From JAWKWH01 sp963669285 (GTDB taxonomy: Bacteria > Pseudomonadota > Alphaproteobacteria > Rhizobiales > Rhizobiaceae), in assembly GCA_963669285.2 (NCBI GenBank), contig CAXXSI010000022.1, forward strand, positions 558,001 through 622,000: a stretch of DNA of 64,000 nt. The letters are read 5' to 3'. The position numbers and the translations under genes are program-made. Of this stretch, positions 1 through 8,574 are shown piece after piece; position 1 is the first letter of the stretch; each line of letters starts with the position of its first letter. A model generated the notes under the pieces. That model was not told the DNA's origin. It saw only the letters and a list, made by a program, of their open reading frames with translations, and searched no databases.

Positions 1-333
1 CGCCATCACGAAGCCAAGGCGGTGTTCGACGATCAGCAGGCCGGGCTGCGCACGGACAACCTTGGCCGATTCACCTAGCACCAATTCAACTATCCGCGAA
101 TCCTTGCCGGTACGTTCAGCCAGTACCAATGCTTCGCGCGACGGTGTGACGGCGGAGAGCTCGACGGTTCGGCCTTCGGCTTTGGAAACAGCTTTCTGCG
201 CGACCACAATGACATCGCCGGTTTGCGGCCCGTAGTCCAGGATCATTTCCGCCAGATCGTCACCCTTGCGGATTGGCGGCAGACCGGCAACTGCGAATAT
301 GTTGAGGCGCTCGGGAATGGTTCGCCCCCAAAT
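1..333 (-). CDS. cofE: CofE, coenzyme F420-0:L-glutamate ligase (partial, C-terminus outside window)
   Basis: CofE adds gamma-linked glutamate to F420-0, the step after CofD. The visible N-terminal part contains the family pattern LPPIRKGDDLAEMI, followed by GDVIVVAQKAVSKAEG, which is typical of the GTP/metal-binding start of the family. The reading frame continues to base 1 without a stop, so the gene runs off the left edge. It lies immediately behind cofD on the same strand, as expected for one transcription unit. Between the in-frame TAG at 334-336 and the first conserved residues there is no ATG, GTG or TTG; the first in-frame candidate is ATT at 331-333. The start is therefore unresolved: a rare ATT start, coupling to cofD, or a base error are all possible. 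The identity is supported by the motif and the cofD neighbour. Confidence 0.8.
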   Translation of the reverse strand, partial: MWGRTIPERLNIFAVAGLPPIRKGDDLAEMILDYGPQTGDVIVVAQKAVSKAEGRTVELSAVTPSREALVLAERTGKDSRIVELVLGESAKVVRAQPGLLIVEHRLGFVMA

Positions 334-336
334 CTA

Positions 337-1314
337 TCAGTTGCTTTTCATCGCGAGGTGATCGGCAAATTCGAGCACCGTGTTCGCGAGTTTGGTTTTG
401 TCATCAAGATCGACCATGACGGTCGGCGCAACCAGCGTCGGCAGGTCCATGGTCGCGGCCAGCTCGGCGTCGATTTCGTCAATGACGATGCCTGAGAGAA
501 AATCCCGATAATGGTCCAGAATGCTGCGGCTGCTGACCGGCGAACCCAATTCGCCGAGCATTTTTGCCAGCGGTCCCTTTATTGCATTGCCGCCGACAAT
601 CGGGCTGATGGCGACGATCGCCGCTTTGCAAGCGCGAAGAGCATCGCGAGTACCTGGTATCTTCAATATCGGATCGATGCTGACAAAGGGATTGGAAGGG
701 CAGATGATGACTGCCCGCAGCGAAGGATCCGCAAGCGCATCAACCAGTCCTTGATTGGGTTTGGAGCTGGCCGCGCCTTCATAGCTGAATCCGCGCGCCC
801 TCGGCTTGCATTGCTCTTCGACAAAATAGTTTTGAAACGGTAGTTTCCTTTCATCGGCGGTATGAACGATTGTTCGCACCGGCTCATCGCTTGCCGGCCA
901 AATATGGGCGTGGATGCCCTTTGCACCGCAAAACCGGGCGGTTACCTCCGATAGCGGACAACCGGCATCGAGCAATTGCTGACGGCGCATGTGTACAGCC
1001 AGGTCACCATCGCCCAGTTTAAACCAGGTGTCGCCACCCAGCTGGCCGAACTGATCCATGAAATTCCAGGTTTCCCCGGCGCGGCCCCAACCGAGTTCGG
1101 TATTGTTCTCACCTGCCAGCGTGTACATGACCGTGTCGATGTCGGGCGCGATGTGCAGGCCGATATGGCTGAAATCATCACCGGTATTGACGGCGACGGC
1201 CAGTTGCCACGGTTCGAGGACATGGTAGAGGCCAAGCGCCAACTTTGCGCCGCCGACACCGCCGCTCAGCGCCAGCACGGATGGTCGTTCGCGCAATTCA
1301 GCAGGCTCGGTCAT
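337..1314 (-). CDS. cofD: CofD, 2-phospho-L-lactate transferase (LPPG:FO)
   Basis: CofD transfers a phospholactate-type group to FO (7,8-didemethyl-8-hydroxy-5-deazariboflavin) to form F420-0 in the cytosol. The 325-residue product has the family length. It opens with VLALSGGVGGAKLALGL, the glycine-rich nucleotide loop, followed by VNTGDDFSHIGLHIAPDIDT and then GWGRAGETWNFMDQFG. ICPSNPFVSIDPIL and VAISPIVGGNAIKGP are conserved in the C-terminal half. The gene is followed directly by cofE on the same strand and preceded by a TetR regulator. Its presence shows that the organism can make F420, which fits the F420-dependent LLM oxidoreductase encoded 3.3 kb away on the opposite strand. Confidence 0.95.
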   Translation of the reverse strand: MTEPAELRERPSVLALSGGVGGAKLALGLYHVLEPWQLAVAVNTGDDFSHIGLHIAPDIDTVMYTLAGENNTELGWGRAGETWNFMDQFGQLGGDTWFKLGDGDLAVHMRRQQLLDAGCPLSEVTARFCGAKGIHAHIWPASDEPVRTIVHTADERKLPFQNYFVEEQCKPRARGFSYEGAASSKPNQGLVDALADPSLRAVIICPSNPFVSIDPILKIPGTRDALRACKAAIVAISPIVGGNAIKGPLAKMLGELGSPVSSRSILDHYRDFLSGIVIDEIDAELAATMDLPTLVAPTVMVDLDDKTKLANTVLEFADHLAMKSN

Positions 1315-1363
1315 TTGGAAGTCGGTGATCTTGCAAGCACTGGATTACACCCCCGCCAGGGAG

Positions 1364-2005
1364 TCAGCCGTCTCTTGCGCCGGGTTCGTCGGCGCAACGT
1401 GAAAAAAAAGTGGCGTACCAGATGTCGGTTATGGACTTTGTGGCTTCGTCAAGCGTTGGTGGGTTTTCATTTTTCTCTTCCTGGGCAAACCACGCATAGG
1501 CGCTCATCTCCACCATTGAACATACTGCTTCGCAACGGCGGATGGCATCCTTTTCATCAAGACCGCACATGTCGTGATGACGTGCCAGCGCCAAAATGAA
1601 ACGGCGAATATGTCGTTGACGCATTTCCCACCAAATATCCCGGAAGCGGGAATCGACGGTCATCACCTCCATGAGCACGCGCAGGACGTCGCGATGTTCG
1701 TGGTAGTGTTTCAGGTATCCGCGATTGCTTGCATACAGCGCTTCGTAAGGGTGCTTGGCGAAATCATGGCTGCCGCCTGCACTTGCCTGATAGAGATATT
1801 CGTGCGTGCTGCCGACCAGACTGTCGAGCACTTCCGCCTTGTTATTGAAATAGCGGTACAAAGCACCCATCGAAAGGCCGGCCTCTTCGGCAACATCCGA
1901 CATTCTCATGGTGACGTAGCCGTTTCTTCCGAGCACCTTGCGCGCGGCCAGAAGAATACTTTGCTGCGTTCGCCTTCCTTTTGGCGTTAAGGGCTCGGCC
2001 GACAT
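1364..2005 (-). CDS. TetR/AcrR-family transcriptional regulator
   Basis: The 213-residue protein has the TetR layout. The N-terminal DNA-binding domain (about residues 10-60) reads TQQSILLAARKVLGRNGY followed by VAEEAGLSMGALYRYFNNKAEVLDSLV, the helix-turn-helix signature. A variable helical ligand-binding domain follows. It is transcribed divergently from the acyl-CoA ligase operon starting at 2190 and in the same direction as cofD-cofE, so it sits at the junction between F420 synthesis and the catabolic operon. By analogy with other TetR proteins beside acyl-CoA ligases, it probably represses the divergent operon and responds to a substrate or its CoA thioester. That is inference from position only. 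Confidence 0.9.
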   Translation of the reverse strand: MSAEPLTPKGRRTQQSILLAARKVLGRNGYVTMRMSDVAEEAGLSMGALYRYFNNKAEVLDSLVGSTHEYLYQASAGGSHDFAKHPYEALYASNRGYLKHYHEHRDVLRVLMEVMTVDSRFRDIWWEMRQRHIRRFILALARHHDMCGLDEKDAIRRCEAVCSMVEMSAYAWFAQEEKNENPPTLDEATKSITDIWYATFFSRCADEPGARDG

Positions 2006-2189
2006 CAGATACTCCCTAGGTCATGGACCCAGCGCAACGATAGAGGGTGAAATCTGCGTTTGCAATAAAAAATGAAACCAATGTCACAAAAAAGCGACGT
2101 CACTATCAAAAAAAAATGATATCGCTATTGCGTATGAGCATTTGCTGTTGCATAGTTTCGCATCGCAGGGAACGAAACGGGCACGCTTC
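2006..2189. promoter_or_regulatory. Divergent promoter/operator region between tetR and the catabolic operon
   Basis: This AT-rich 184-base gap separates the divergent regulator and the acyl-CoA ligase. It contains two direct GTCAC elements at 2083-2087 and 2099-2103 (16-base spacing) next to A-tracts at 2088-2093 and 2108-2116. Such repeats are plausible regulator sites, but no perfect palindrome or clear -35/-10 pair was recognised. Confidence 0.4.
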
Positions 2190-3821
2190 ATGATGCCGGT
2201 AGAGGCGACATCTTCTGATATGAGTGCGTCTGCACGGGAAGAAAACTACCGGCGTCAGGGTTGGTGGCCGGATATCCCATTGATTGACCGATATCGCGAG
2301 ATTGCGTTGGCTTGTCCGAACGATATCGCGCTGGTCGACGACCGTGGAAGAACGTTCACGCACTCTGATTTGTGGGATGCTGCCGAGGCCATGGCCGCCG
2401 ACTTGCGTGAACACGGGATTGGCGCCGGACAGGTCGTGCTGATCGTATTGCCCAACTGGGCGGAATGGCACATCGCGCATCTTGCGGTGCGCCAATTGGG
2501 TGCGATCACGGCAAACATTCCGGTTCGAACAACCGCTCCCATGATGGCCCATGCCGTAGACCTGGTTTGCGCGCGTTGCCTGGTCGGCACGGACAGTTTT
2601 GGCGGCTTTGATTGCGGCGAGATATTGCGTACGGCCGCCTCGCAGAGCGATCACCGCATCGACATCATGCTTGTCGGCGAAGACGGCCAGACCTGGCAAT
2701 CCAATGGCAGGTCGGCCCCGGCGTCCGCAGTTGCCGATTCAAAGCTGGATCACATCATGTTCACGTCCAGCACCACCGGAATGCCGAAAGCGGTGATGCA
2801 TTCCTCCAATAGTCTTGCATCATTCAATTTCGCTATCGCTGACAGGTTCGGCCTCAATGCGGACACGCCGATATTCATGGTGTCGCCGCTCGGTCATTCA
2901 GTCGGTGCCATTCATGGAAGCCTGCTTTCCATGAGGCTTGGGGCGCCACTGGTCTTGCAGCAGAAATGGGACGTCCAGCAGGCATTGGCGATGATCGAGA
3001 AGCACCAATGTGACTTCACTGCCGCCGCAACACCCTTTCTCAAAGACCTTATCGGTGCGAATTGGTCGGGATCAGCGCCCAAGCTTGGCTCGATGCGTTC
3101 GTTCCTGTGTGGTGGGGCGCAGGTTCCGCCGGCTTTATTGAAACAGGCGGAGCAGGAATTTCCAAATACGTTTGTGACCGTGCTTTGGGGCATGACCGAA
3201 GGTGGGGCGACCACATGCGTTCCCGGGGTTTGTTCGGCCGACAAGCGATTGCGGACCGCGGGCCGGCCCTCGGCAGGTCTGGAGATCAAAGTTGTCGATG
3301 AGAACGGAAGCGAACTGCCTTCATCGACCGAAGGCGAATTGCTGGTGCGCGGTCCCAGCATGTTTTACGGATATTTCGGCCAACCCGAACTGAATGACAG
3401 CTTGATCGGAGAAGATGGTTTCTTCGATACCGGAGACCGCGCCACAATCGACGAGGATGGCTATCTGAGCATTGTCGGCCGCGCCAAGGATCTCATCATT
3501 CGTGGTGGCGTCAACATCTCGCCCGTTCCGATCGAGGATGCGCTTGCGGCGCATCCCGACGTCAATTCGGTGACGGTCATCGGGCTTCCGGATGCACGTT
3601 TGGGAGAGCGTATCTGCGCGGTTCTCTCCCCGGGAAAACGCCATCTGGACAAGGAAGACCTGATCGAATTCGCCCGGCAGCATGGCCTTGCCAAACAGTA
3701 TTGGCCGGAGGCGGTCTACTACATTGACCAGATGCCGATGACGCCGGCCGGCAAGATTCGCAAGAATGATGTCCGGCAGTGGCTGGCCGAGCAACTGGCG
3801 GCTGAGGAAATCCAGTCATGA
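2190..3821 (+). CDS. AMP-dependent acyl-CoA ligase
   Basis: ANL-superfamily ligase (543 residues from this start) that activates a carboxylic acid to its CoA thioester through an acyl-adenylate. The P-loop-like motif MFTSSTTGMPKAVMHS (A3) lies in the middle. WGMTEGG (A5), the aspartate region FFDTGDRATIDEDGYLSIVGRAKDLIIRGGVNISP (A7-A8) and the C-terminal catalytic lysine in TPAGKIRKNDV (A10) are all present. An upstream in-frame TTG at 2142 would add 16 residues, and a later ATG at 2220 is also possible; ATG 2190 was chosen as the first ATG of the domain. It is the first gene of the operon and overlaps the next one by 4 bases. The substrate is unknown; cyclic or aromatic acids are plausible from the neighbours. 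Confidence 0.9.
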   Translation: MMPVEATSSDMSASAREENYRRQGWWPDIPLIDRYREIALACPNDIALVDDRGRTFTHSDLWDAAEAMAADLREHGIGAGQVVLIVLPNWAEWHIAHLAVRQLGAITANIPVRTTAPMMAHAVDLVCARCLVGTDSFGGFDCGEILRTAASQSDHRIDIMLVGEDGQTWQSNGRSAPASAVADSKLDHIMFTSSTTGMPKAVMHSSNSLASFNFAIADRFGLNADTPIFMVSPLGHSVGAIHGSLLSMRLGAPLVLQQKWDVQQALAMIEKHQCDFTAAATPFLKDLIGANWSGSAPKLGSMRSFLCGGAQVPPALLKQAEQEFPNTFVTVLWGMTEGGATTCVPGVCSADKRLRTAGRPSAGLEIKVVDENGSELPSSTEGELLVRGPSMFYGYFGQPELNDSLIGEDGFFDTGDRATIDEDGYLSIVGRAKDLIIRGGVNISPVPIEDALAAHPDVNSVTVIGLPDARLGERICAVLSPGKRHLDKEDLIEFARQHGLAKQYWPEAVYYIDQMPMTPAGKIRKNDVRQWLAEQLAAEEIQS

Positions 3822-4618
3822 AGGTGGCCCTCAACGACATTGAAGTTACCTACACCGAGGCTGGTGTTGGCATGCCTTGTGTCCTTATCCATGGACTGGC
3901 GGAGGACAGACGCAGCTGGGCGAATGTTCAGCGAAAAATCGGCGGTTGGCGCACATTCGCCTACGACATCCGAGGCCACGGGGAAACTACGCTCGGCGAT
4001 TCCGATGGCACGCTCGCACAACTCGGCCGTGACCTGATTGCCTTTCTGGAAACGGTCACCGGCCCGGCGTCCTGCGTTGGATATTCCCTTGGCGGCACCG
4101 TCGTGCTGTGGGCAGCGGCACATCGTCCCGACCTTGTTTCGCATGCGGTGGTCGCTGGAACCTCATCGATTGTCGGGCGCGCGGCAGCGGATTTTTTCGC
4201 CCAGCGCATTGAGGTGATCGGGAACGATTTTTCCGAATTTGCTACCGCCTTGAAATCCGACACCGCGCTGCAGATTGCCTGCAATCACGACGCGCTAGAA
4301 CCGGTTGCCGCGCGCCGCCTGGAAGCGGTTGGGGATGGCGGGGGGTACGTCAACGCGGCGCGTGCGATGGCGGGCATTCGAGAAACGCCGCTGATGCCGC
4401 TGCTGGATAGAATAACAATGCCCGTCGATATCATCGGCGGCGACAAGGACACGTTCTGCCCCAGGAAAGCGGCTGACATCCTTTGTGAATCCCTGTCGGA
4501 CGCCGTCTATCACGAAATCCCCGATGCCGGTCATCTGATGAGCATCGATCAACCCGAGCTTTATGCATCAACTATTGAAATGGCGCTTTCGCGCCGGCGA
4601 GGAGCAAATAATGGTTAA
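3818..4618 (+). CDS. Alpha/beta-fold hydrolase
   Basis: The 266-residue protein has the alpha/beta hydrolase layout: HGLAEDRRSW (oxyanion region), YDIRGHGET, the nucleophile elbow GYSLGG with its serine, an acidic residue in DIIGGDKDTFCP and the terminal histidine in DAGHLMSIDQP. Its start overlaps the ligase stop (ATGA). It probably hydrolyses an ester, an enol-lactone or a ring-cleavage C-C bond within the pathway; the sequence alone does not decide. It overlaps the next gene by 8 bases, indicating tight translational coupling. Confidence 0.85.
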   Translation: MKVALNDIEVTYTEAGVGMPCVLIHGLAEDRRSWANVQRKIGGWRTFAYDIRGHGETTLGDSDGTLAQLGRDLIAFLETVTGPASCVGYSLGGTVVLWAAAHRPDLVSHAVVAGTSSIVGRAAADFFAQRIEVIGNDFSEFATALKSDTALQIACNHDALEPVAARRLEAVGDGGGYVNAARAMAGIRETPLMPLLDRITMPVDIIGGDKDTFCPRKAADILCESLSDAVYHEIPDAGHLMSIDQPELYASTIEMALSRRRGANNG

Positions 4619-5612
4619 GAGATTTGGAATTTCACGTGGAGTGAGCCCCCGCGAGCCCTTGGCGAAGGTCGGTCCCATGGCCAAGAAGATCGAGGATCTT
4701 GGCTTTGAACATGTCTGGTATATCGATCATCAGCTGGGGATGAAGGACATCTACGCCACGATGACCCTGACCGCGATGGCAACCGAAAAACTGAAAATCG
4801 GCACCGCGGTCACCAATCTGAAAACCCGGCACCCGACGGTCACGGCATGCGGACACGCCGCGCTCGACGAGATTTCGGGCGGCCGTGCGCAAGTGGGTTT
4901 GGGCGCGGGCTGGATCGCGGTCAATTCCATCGGAATGCGGCCTTCGAAGATTGCCGAGCTGCGCGAGGGCATTGTGGCGATGAAGGCATGGTTCGCAGGC
5001 GATACGGCGGAATTTGAAGGCCATGAACTCAGACTGACAACAGCGGATCGCAAGATCCCCATCTACCTTGCGGTGACGCAGCCACGCATTCTCGAGCTGG
5101 CAGGCGAGGTCGCCGACGGCGCCATTATCATGGGTGCGGCCGATCAAGATCTCATCAACTGGCAAATGGATTTCATTTACAAGGGATTGGAAAAATCCGG
5201 CCGCAAACGCGAGGAGATCGATATCGATTTTGTTTGCACCACGAGCGTTCAGGAAGATCAGGACAAGGCGCTCAACGATGTGCGTTCGTGGGCTGCAACC
5301 CAGGCAGCCACCTTCACGGAGTGGAAAGTCGTACCCCCGCAGTGGGAAAAATACCGCAAGCTGTGGGATGAGATTATGGCCGACTATCACTTCGAGTCTC
5401 ATCTTTCGCTTCATACCGAACACCAAAGCAAGGTGACCGATGAGTGGACCCAGACCGTCGCGATCGCCGGTGATGTCGACTATTGCGTCAATCGCATCAA
5501 GGACGTGGCGAAGTGTGACATCGATCGGATCACGTTCCCGCTGCATTCGGGTGGCCGCGAACGCCGACTGGAGACATTCGCCAACGACGTCATTCCTCAG
5601 GTCATGGCCTGA
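4611..5612 (+). CDS. LLM-class F420-dependent oxidoreductase
   Basis: Luciferase-like TIM-barrel oxidoreductase of 333 residues, related to F420-dependent methylenetetrahydromethanopterin reductase (Mer) and secondary dehydrogenases. Visible features are the N-terminal GISRGVSPREPLAKVGPMAKKIEDLGFEHVW, the central IGTAVTNLKTRHPTVTACGHAALDEISGGRAQVGLGAGW block, and VADGAIIMG near the flavin pocket. The start at ATG 4611 is preceded by GGCGAGGAG. The same fold is used by FMN enzymes, but the family type and cofD/cofE nearby support F420 as hydride carrier. It probably performs a hydride transfer on a pathway intermediate. Confidence 0.85.
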   Translation: MVKRFGISRGVSPREPLAKVGPMAKKIEDLGFEHVWYIDHQLGMKDIYATMTLTAMATEKLKIGTAVTNLKTRHPTVTACGHAALDEISGGRAQVGLGAGWIAVNSIGMRPSKIAELREGIVAMKAWFAGDTAEFEGHELRLTTADRKIPIYLAVTQPRILELAGEVADGAIIMGAADQDLINWQMDFIYKGLEKSGRKREEIDIDFVCTTSVQEDQDKALNDVRSWAATQAATFTEWKVVPPQWEKYRKLWDEIMADYHFESHLSLHTEHQSKVTDEWTQTVAIAGDVDYCVNRIKDVAKCDIDRITFPLHSGGRERRLETFANDVIPQVMA

Positions 5613-5634
5613 GCGGCCAGAAGGGAACGAGCTT

Positions 5635-6393
5635 ATGTCTGACGTAAAAGTTGCCTTGGTCACCGCGGCAGCCGGAGTAGGGATCGGATCGGCGATTGCC
5701 CGCCAATTGGCGCTCGACGGAATGACGGTGGTCGTGACCGACGCGCATGAGCGACGGGCCGAGGAATATGCAAATCGGTTTGCCGATGAAACCGGCCAGA
5801 CGGTCGTCGGTATCCCGCTTGACGTGACTGACGCTGCGCGGGTTGAGCAGGTGATGAACCTCGTCGCCGAGCGTTTCGGACGGCTGGATGTCCTCGTCAA
5901 CAATGCCGGTTTCAACAAGATCGAACCGGTCGCGGAAATGTCGCTTGAAACCTGGCACCGCAGCCTCGACATCGATTTGAACGGTACGTTTTACTGCATG
6001 CGTTACGCGCTGCCGCACATGATCAAACAAGGCTCCGGCAGCGTGGTCAATATCTCCTCAATCGGAGCCTGGGAATGTTCGGTTGAGCATGGATCCGCCT
6101 ACGCCGCGGCCAAAGCGGCGGTTATGGCGCTGACACGGGTAGCCGCGGCCGAAAACGGACCGCTCGGCATTCGGGTGAACGCCGTCGCCCCCGGTCTGAT
6201 CTACAACGAATTCCTGCGTAAAATATATCCGCCGGAGTTCTTCGATGGCTATGCCAAGGAGCGCTCTTACGTGGGCCGCGTCGGTGAACCGCAGGATGTG
6301 GCAAATCTGGTTTCGTTTCTTGCCAGTGACAAGGCCGGCTACATCACCGGTGAATCCTATGGCATCAGTGGCGGAGTGTTTCCGCATGGCTGA
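5635..6393 (+). CDS. Short-chain dehydrogenase/reductase (SDR)
   Basis: Classical SDR of 252 residues. The Rossmann glycine motif is slightly unusual (TAAAGVGIGSAIA instead of TGxxxGIG). NNAG, the catalytic serine in VNISSIGAWE, YAAAK (Tyr-x3-Lys) and the C-terminal GRVGEPQDVANLVSFLASDKAGYITGES are all present. It likely oxidises a hydroxyacyl-CoA or hydroxy intermediate with NAD(P). The start ATG 5635 follows AAGGGA with good spacing. Its stop overlaps the amidase start by 8 bases. Confidence 0.9.
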   Translation: MSDVKVALVTAAAGVGIGSAIARQLALDGMTVVVTDAHERRAEEYANRFADETGQTVVGIPLDVTDAARVEQVMNLVAERFGRLDVLVNNAGFNKIEPVAEMSLETWHRSLDIDLNGTFYCMRYALPHMIKQGSGSVVNISSIGAWECSVEHGSAYAAAKAAVMALTRVAAAENGPLGIRVNAVAPGLIYNEFLRKIYPPEFFDGYAKERSYVGRVGEPQDVANLVSFLASDKAGYITGESYGISGGVFPHG

Positions 6394-7795
6394 CCAATTC
6401 GAAACCGGTGAGAGCCCGCTCTTCTGGTCTGCTTCGAAGCTGATCGGCGCGTATCAAAGTGGCGAGTTGTCGCCAACCGAGGTCGCGGAAGAGGTGATCA
6501 ACCGGATCGAATTGTTCAACAGCCAATTGAACGCCTACATCACGCCGCTGAACGATTTGGCGCGCAAACAGGCACAGATTGCCGAACAGGCATACAAAAG
6601 CGGTGATGCTGCACTCCTGAGCGGAGTGCCGATATCGATCAAGGATACCTTTGCGGTTGCCGGAACCCGCACCACCTACGGATCCTATTTCTATCGAGAC
6701 AATATTGCTGCTTCCGATAGCGGTCTCATCGCGCGCCTGCGCGCGTCGGGGGGCGTGTTTCCCGGCAAGACCAACACGGCCGAGTTCGGCCAATCCGCGA
6801 CCACCGACAACCGTCTTGGTCCCGATACCGGCAATCCGTGGGATCCCTCCCGTACACCTGGCGGTTCGAGTGGCGGCGCGGCAGCGTCGGTGGCAGCCGG
6901 ACTGGCGACCATCGGTCTTGGTGCGGATGGCGGCGGATCAATTCGCATCCCGGCGGCATTTACCGGCCTGTTCGGCTTCAAGCCGACGCATGGGTTGTGC
7001 GCCGATGAAAACGGCGCGCGCGCCATGACCGAGTTCGTCTGTCCAGGACCGTTGGCACGATCCGTCGATGACGCGAGACGTTTCATGGAAGTCATCGGCG
7101 CCAAGACACTGAACCGCCGTACCGTGCCTTCGGGCCTTAAGATCGCCTGGTGCTCCAACCTGGAGAACCGGCCGGTCTCACCCGCAGTTGCCGAGGTCGT
7201 ACAAGATGCGGCTGGCAAGTTGGCCGAGTTGGGCCATGAGGTCATTGCAGCAGAACCGCCGATCGGGGACTGGAAGAGTATCTTTGGGCCGCTCGTCCAG
7301 GCCGTTGAATACGAGGAACGCGCCGATCTCTTAACGCGAGGCGCGGAACATCTGACCGATTATGAGCGCGAAACGCTTGAGGCGGCGCAATCGCTCTCGG
7401 CCGATAACGTCAACAAGGCCAGGGACGACCTTCAGATGACCAGGTCCCGCATGGACGGCTTTTTTGACGAGTTTGACGCGATTGTTCTGCCGACCACGGC
7501 GACCACGGCGTTCAAGTTGGGGCAAAGACCATTGACGGTAGACGGCCGCCCGGTCAGCGAAATGTGGGGTGCCTTTCCGTTCACACCCCAGTTCAATGTT
7601 GCCGGGACGCCGGGCGCGTCCCTTCCGTGCGGTCTGGTCGACGGTCTGCCGGTCGGCATCCAGATTATAGCGAAACGCGATGCGGACCACTTTCTGCTGG
7701 ATCTCTGCGCAGATATGGAAGAGGCGCTCGCGTTTGATGCATCACTTATGCAGCAGGTCTGGTCAATGACATCTTGTCAGAGTGCGGTGTCGTGA
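6386..7795 (+). CDS. Amidase (amidase-signature family)
   Basis: Amidase-signature hydrolase (469 residues) that cleaves C-N amide bonds using a Ser-cisSer-Lys triad. The lysine is in SGVPISIKDTFAV, and the signature stretch PGGSSGGAAASVAAG followed by GADGGGSIRIPAAFTGLFGFKP supplies the two serines. The start ATG 6386 overlaps the SDR stop, and its own stop overlaps the next start by one base. In this operon it suggests that the imported compound, or an intermediate, is an amide; GatA-like function is unlikely because no gatB/gatC lie nearby. Confidence 0.9.
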   Translation: MADQFETGESPLFWSASKLIGAYQSGELSPTEVAEEVINRIELFNSQLNAYITPLNDLARKQAQIAEQAYKSGDAALLSGVPISIKDTFAVAGTRTTYGSYFYRDNIAASDSGLIARLRASGGVFPGKTNTAEFGQSATTDNRLGPDTGNPWDPSRTPGGSSGGAAASVAAGLATIGLGADGGGSIRIPAAFTGLFGFKPTHGLCADENGARAMTEFVCPGPLARSVDDARRFMEVIGAKTLNRRTVPSGLKIAWCSNLENRPVSPAVAEVVQDAAGKLAELGHEVIAAEPPIGDWKSIFGPLVQAVEYEERADLLTRGAEHLTDYERETLEAAQSLSADNVNKARDDLQMTRSRMDGFFDEFDAIVLPTTATTAFKLGQRPLTVDGRPVSEMWGAFPFTPQFNVAGTPGASLPCGLVDGLPVGIQIIAKRDADHFLLDLCADMEEALAFDASLMQQVWSMTSCQSAVS

Positions 7796-8551
7796 TGGCC
7801 AGCACCGTGAAACACTGGAATGAGGGGCATGTCTGTCACGTTGTTATTGACAACGCCGCACATAAAAACGCGCTCTCCAAAGAAGTTCTGCGAGATCTTG
7901 TTGCCGTGCTCGCGGCAAACGAGAATCCGGATATCAAAATCGTCTTCCTGCGCGGCGCCGGCGGAATATTCAGCGCCGGTGCGGATCTCAACGACATCAC
8001 CGGTACCGCGGACGATACCGGATATGATGAACTCGTGACCGCCGCTGCCGACGCCATTGGCGCATTTCCGGGCCTGGTCATGGCGATTGTCGAAGGGCCG
8101 TGTTTCGGCGCTGCCGTACACCTTGCCCTGTCATGCGACATGCGAATTGCCGAGACGGGTGCAACTTTCAGGATTCCGGCAACCAGTCTTGGCCTGCTCT
8201 ACAATCCGGACGCCATTGGCCGGCTTGCGGGTTCCTTGGCGCCGCAAACCCTGGCTCGCCTGTTCATCCTCGGCGAGCCGCTCACCGCAGAGCAAGCATG
8301 CGCTTCCGGCCTCGTGGCGGAAACCTATCCGCGGGGTCAAACCGAAGATCGGATGAGCCATTTTGCCGAAATGATGGTCGCAAACGACCGCGATGCCGTC
8401 GTCGCGACGAAGTCGTTGTTGCGCGATCTCGAACGAGGCGCCTGCTGATCTCGAAGGATGGCGCGAGACCTATAAAACGCTTTTGGGGGCTTCAAGCCGT
8501 TCCGAAGCCCTAGCCAAGATAAAGACACGGCTGGGATTGCCGAATTCATAA
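7795..8551 (+). CDS. Enoyl-CoA hydratase/isomerase (crotonase family), frame break near C-terminus
   Basis: Crotonase-fold protein. The uninterrupted frame gives 217 residues to a stop at 8446-8448. Oxyanion-hole motifs are visible in GAGGIFSAGADLNDI and VEGPCFGAAVHLALSCDMRIAE. After the stop the +1 frame continues with a normal crotonase tail (ADLEGWRETYKTLL, then SEALAKIKTRLGLPNS) to TAA at 8549-8551. One extra G in the GG at about 8437-8438 would explain it; removing it gives a 251-residue protein of normal length. The coordinates span the corrected gene. It likely hydrates or isomerises an enoyl-CoA in the pathway. Confidence 0.85.
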
Positions 8552-8574
8552 CGCAGAGAACAAAGGGACCACTT

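Noticed and set aside
2142..2189. Extension of the acyl-CoA ligase to TTG 2142.
   Set aside because: The extra 16 residues have no family sequence and no ribosome-binding site; ATG 2190 fits better.
4632..5972. Open frame of 446 codons on the minus strand opposite the LLM oxidoreductase and SDR.
   Set aside because: Antisense to two clear genes; no motif and no start signal.
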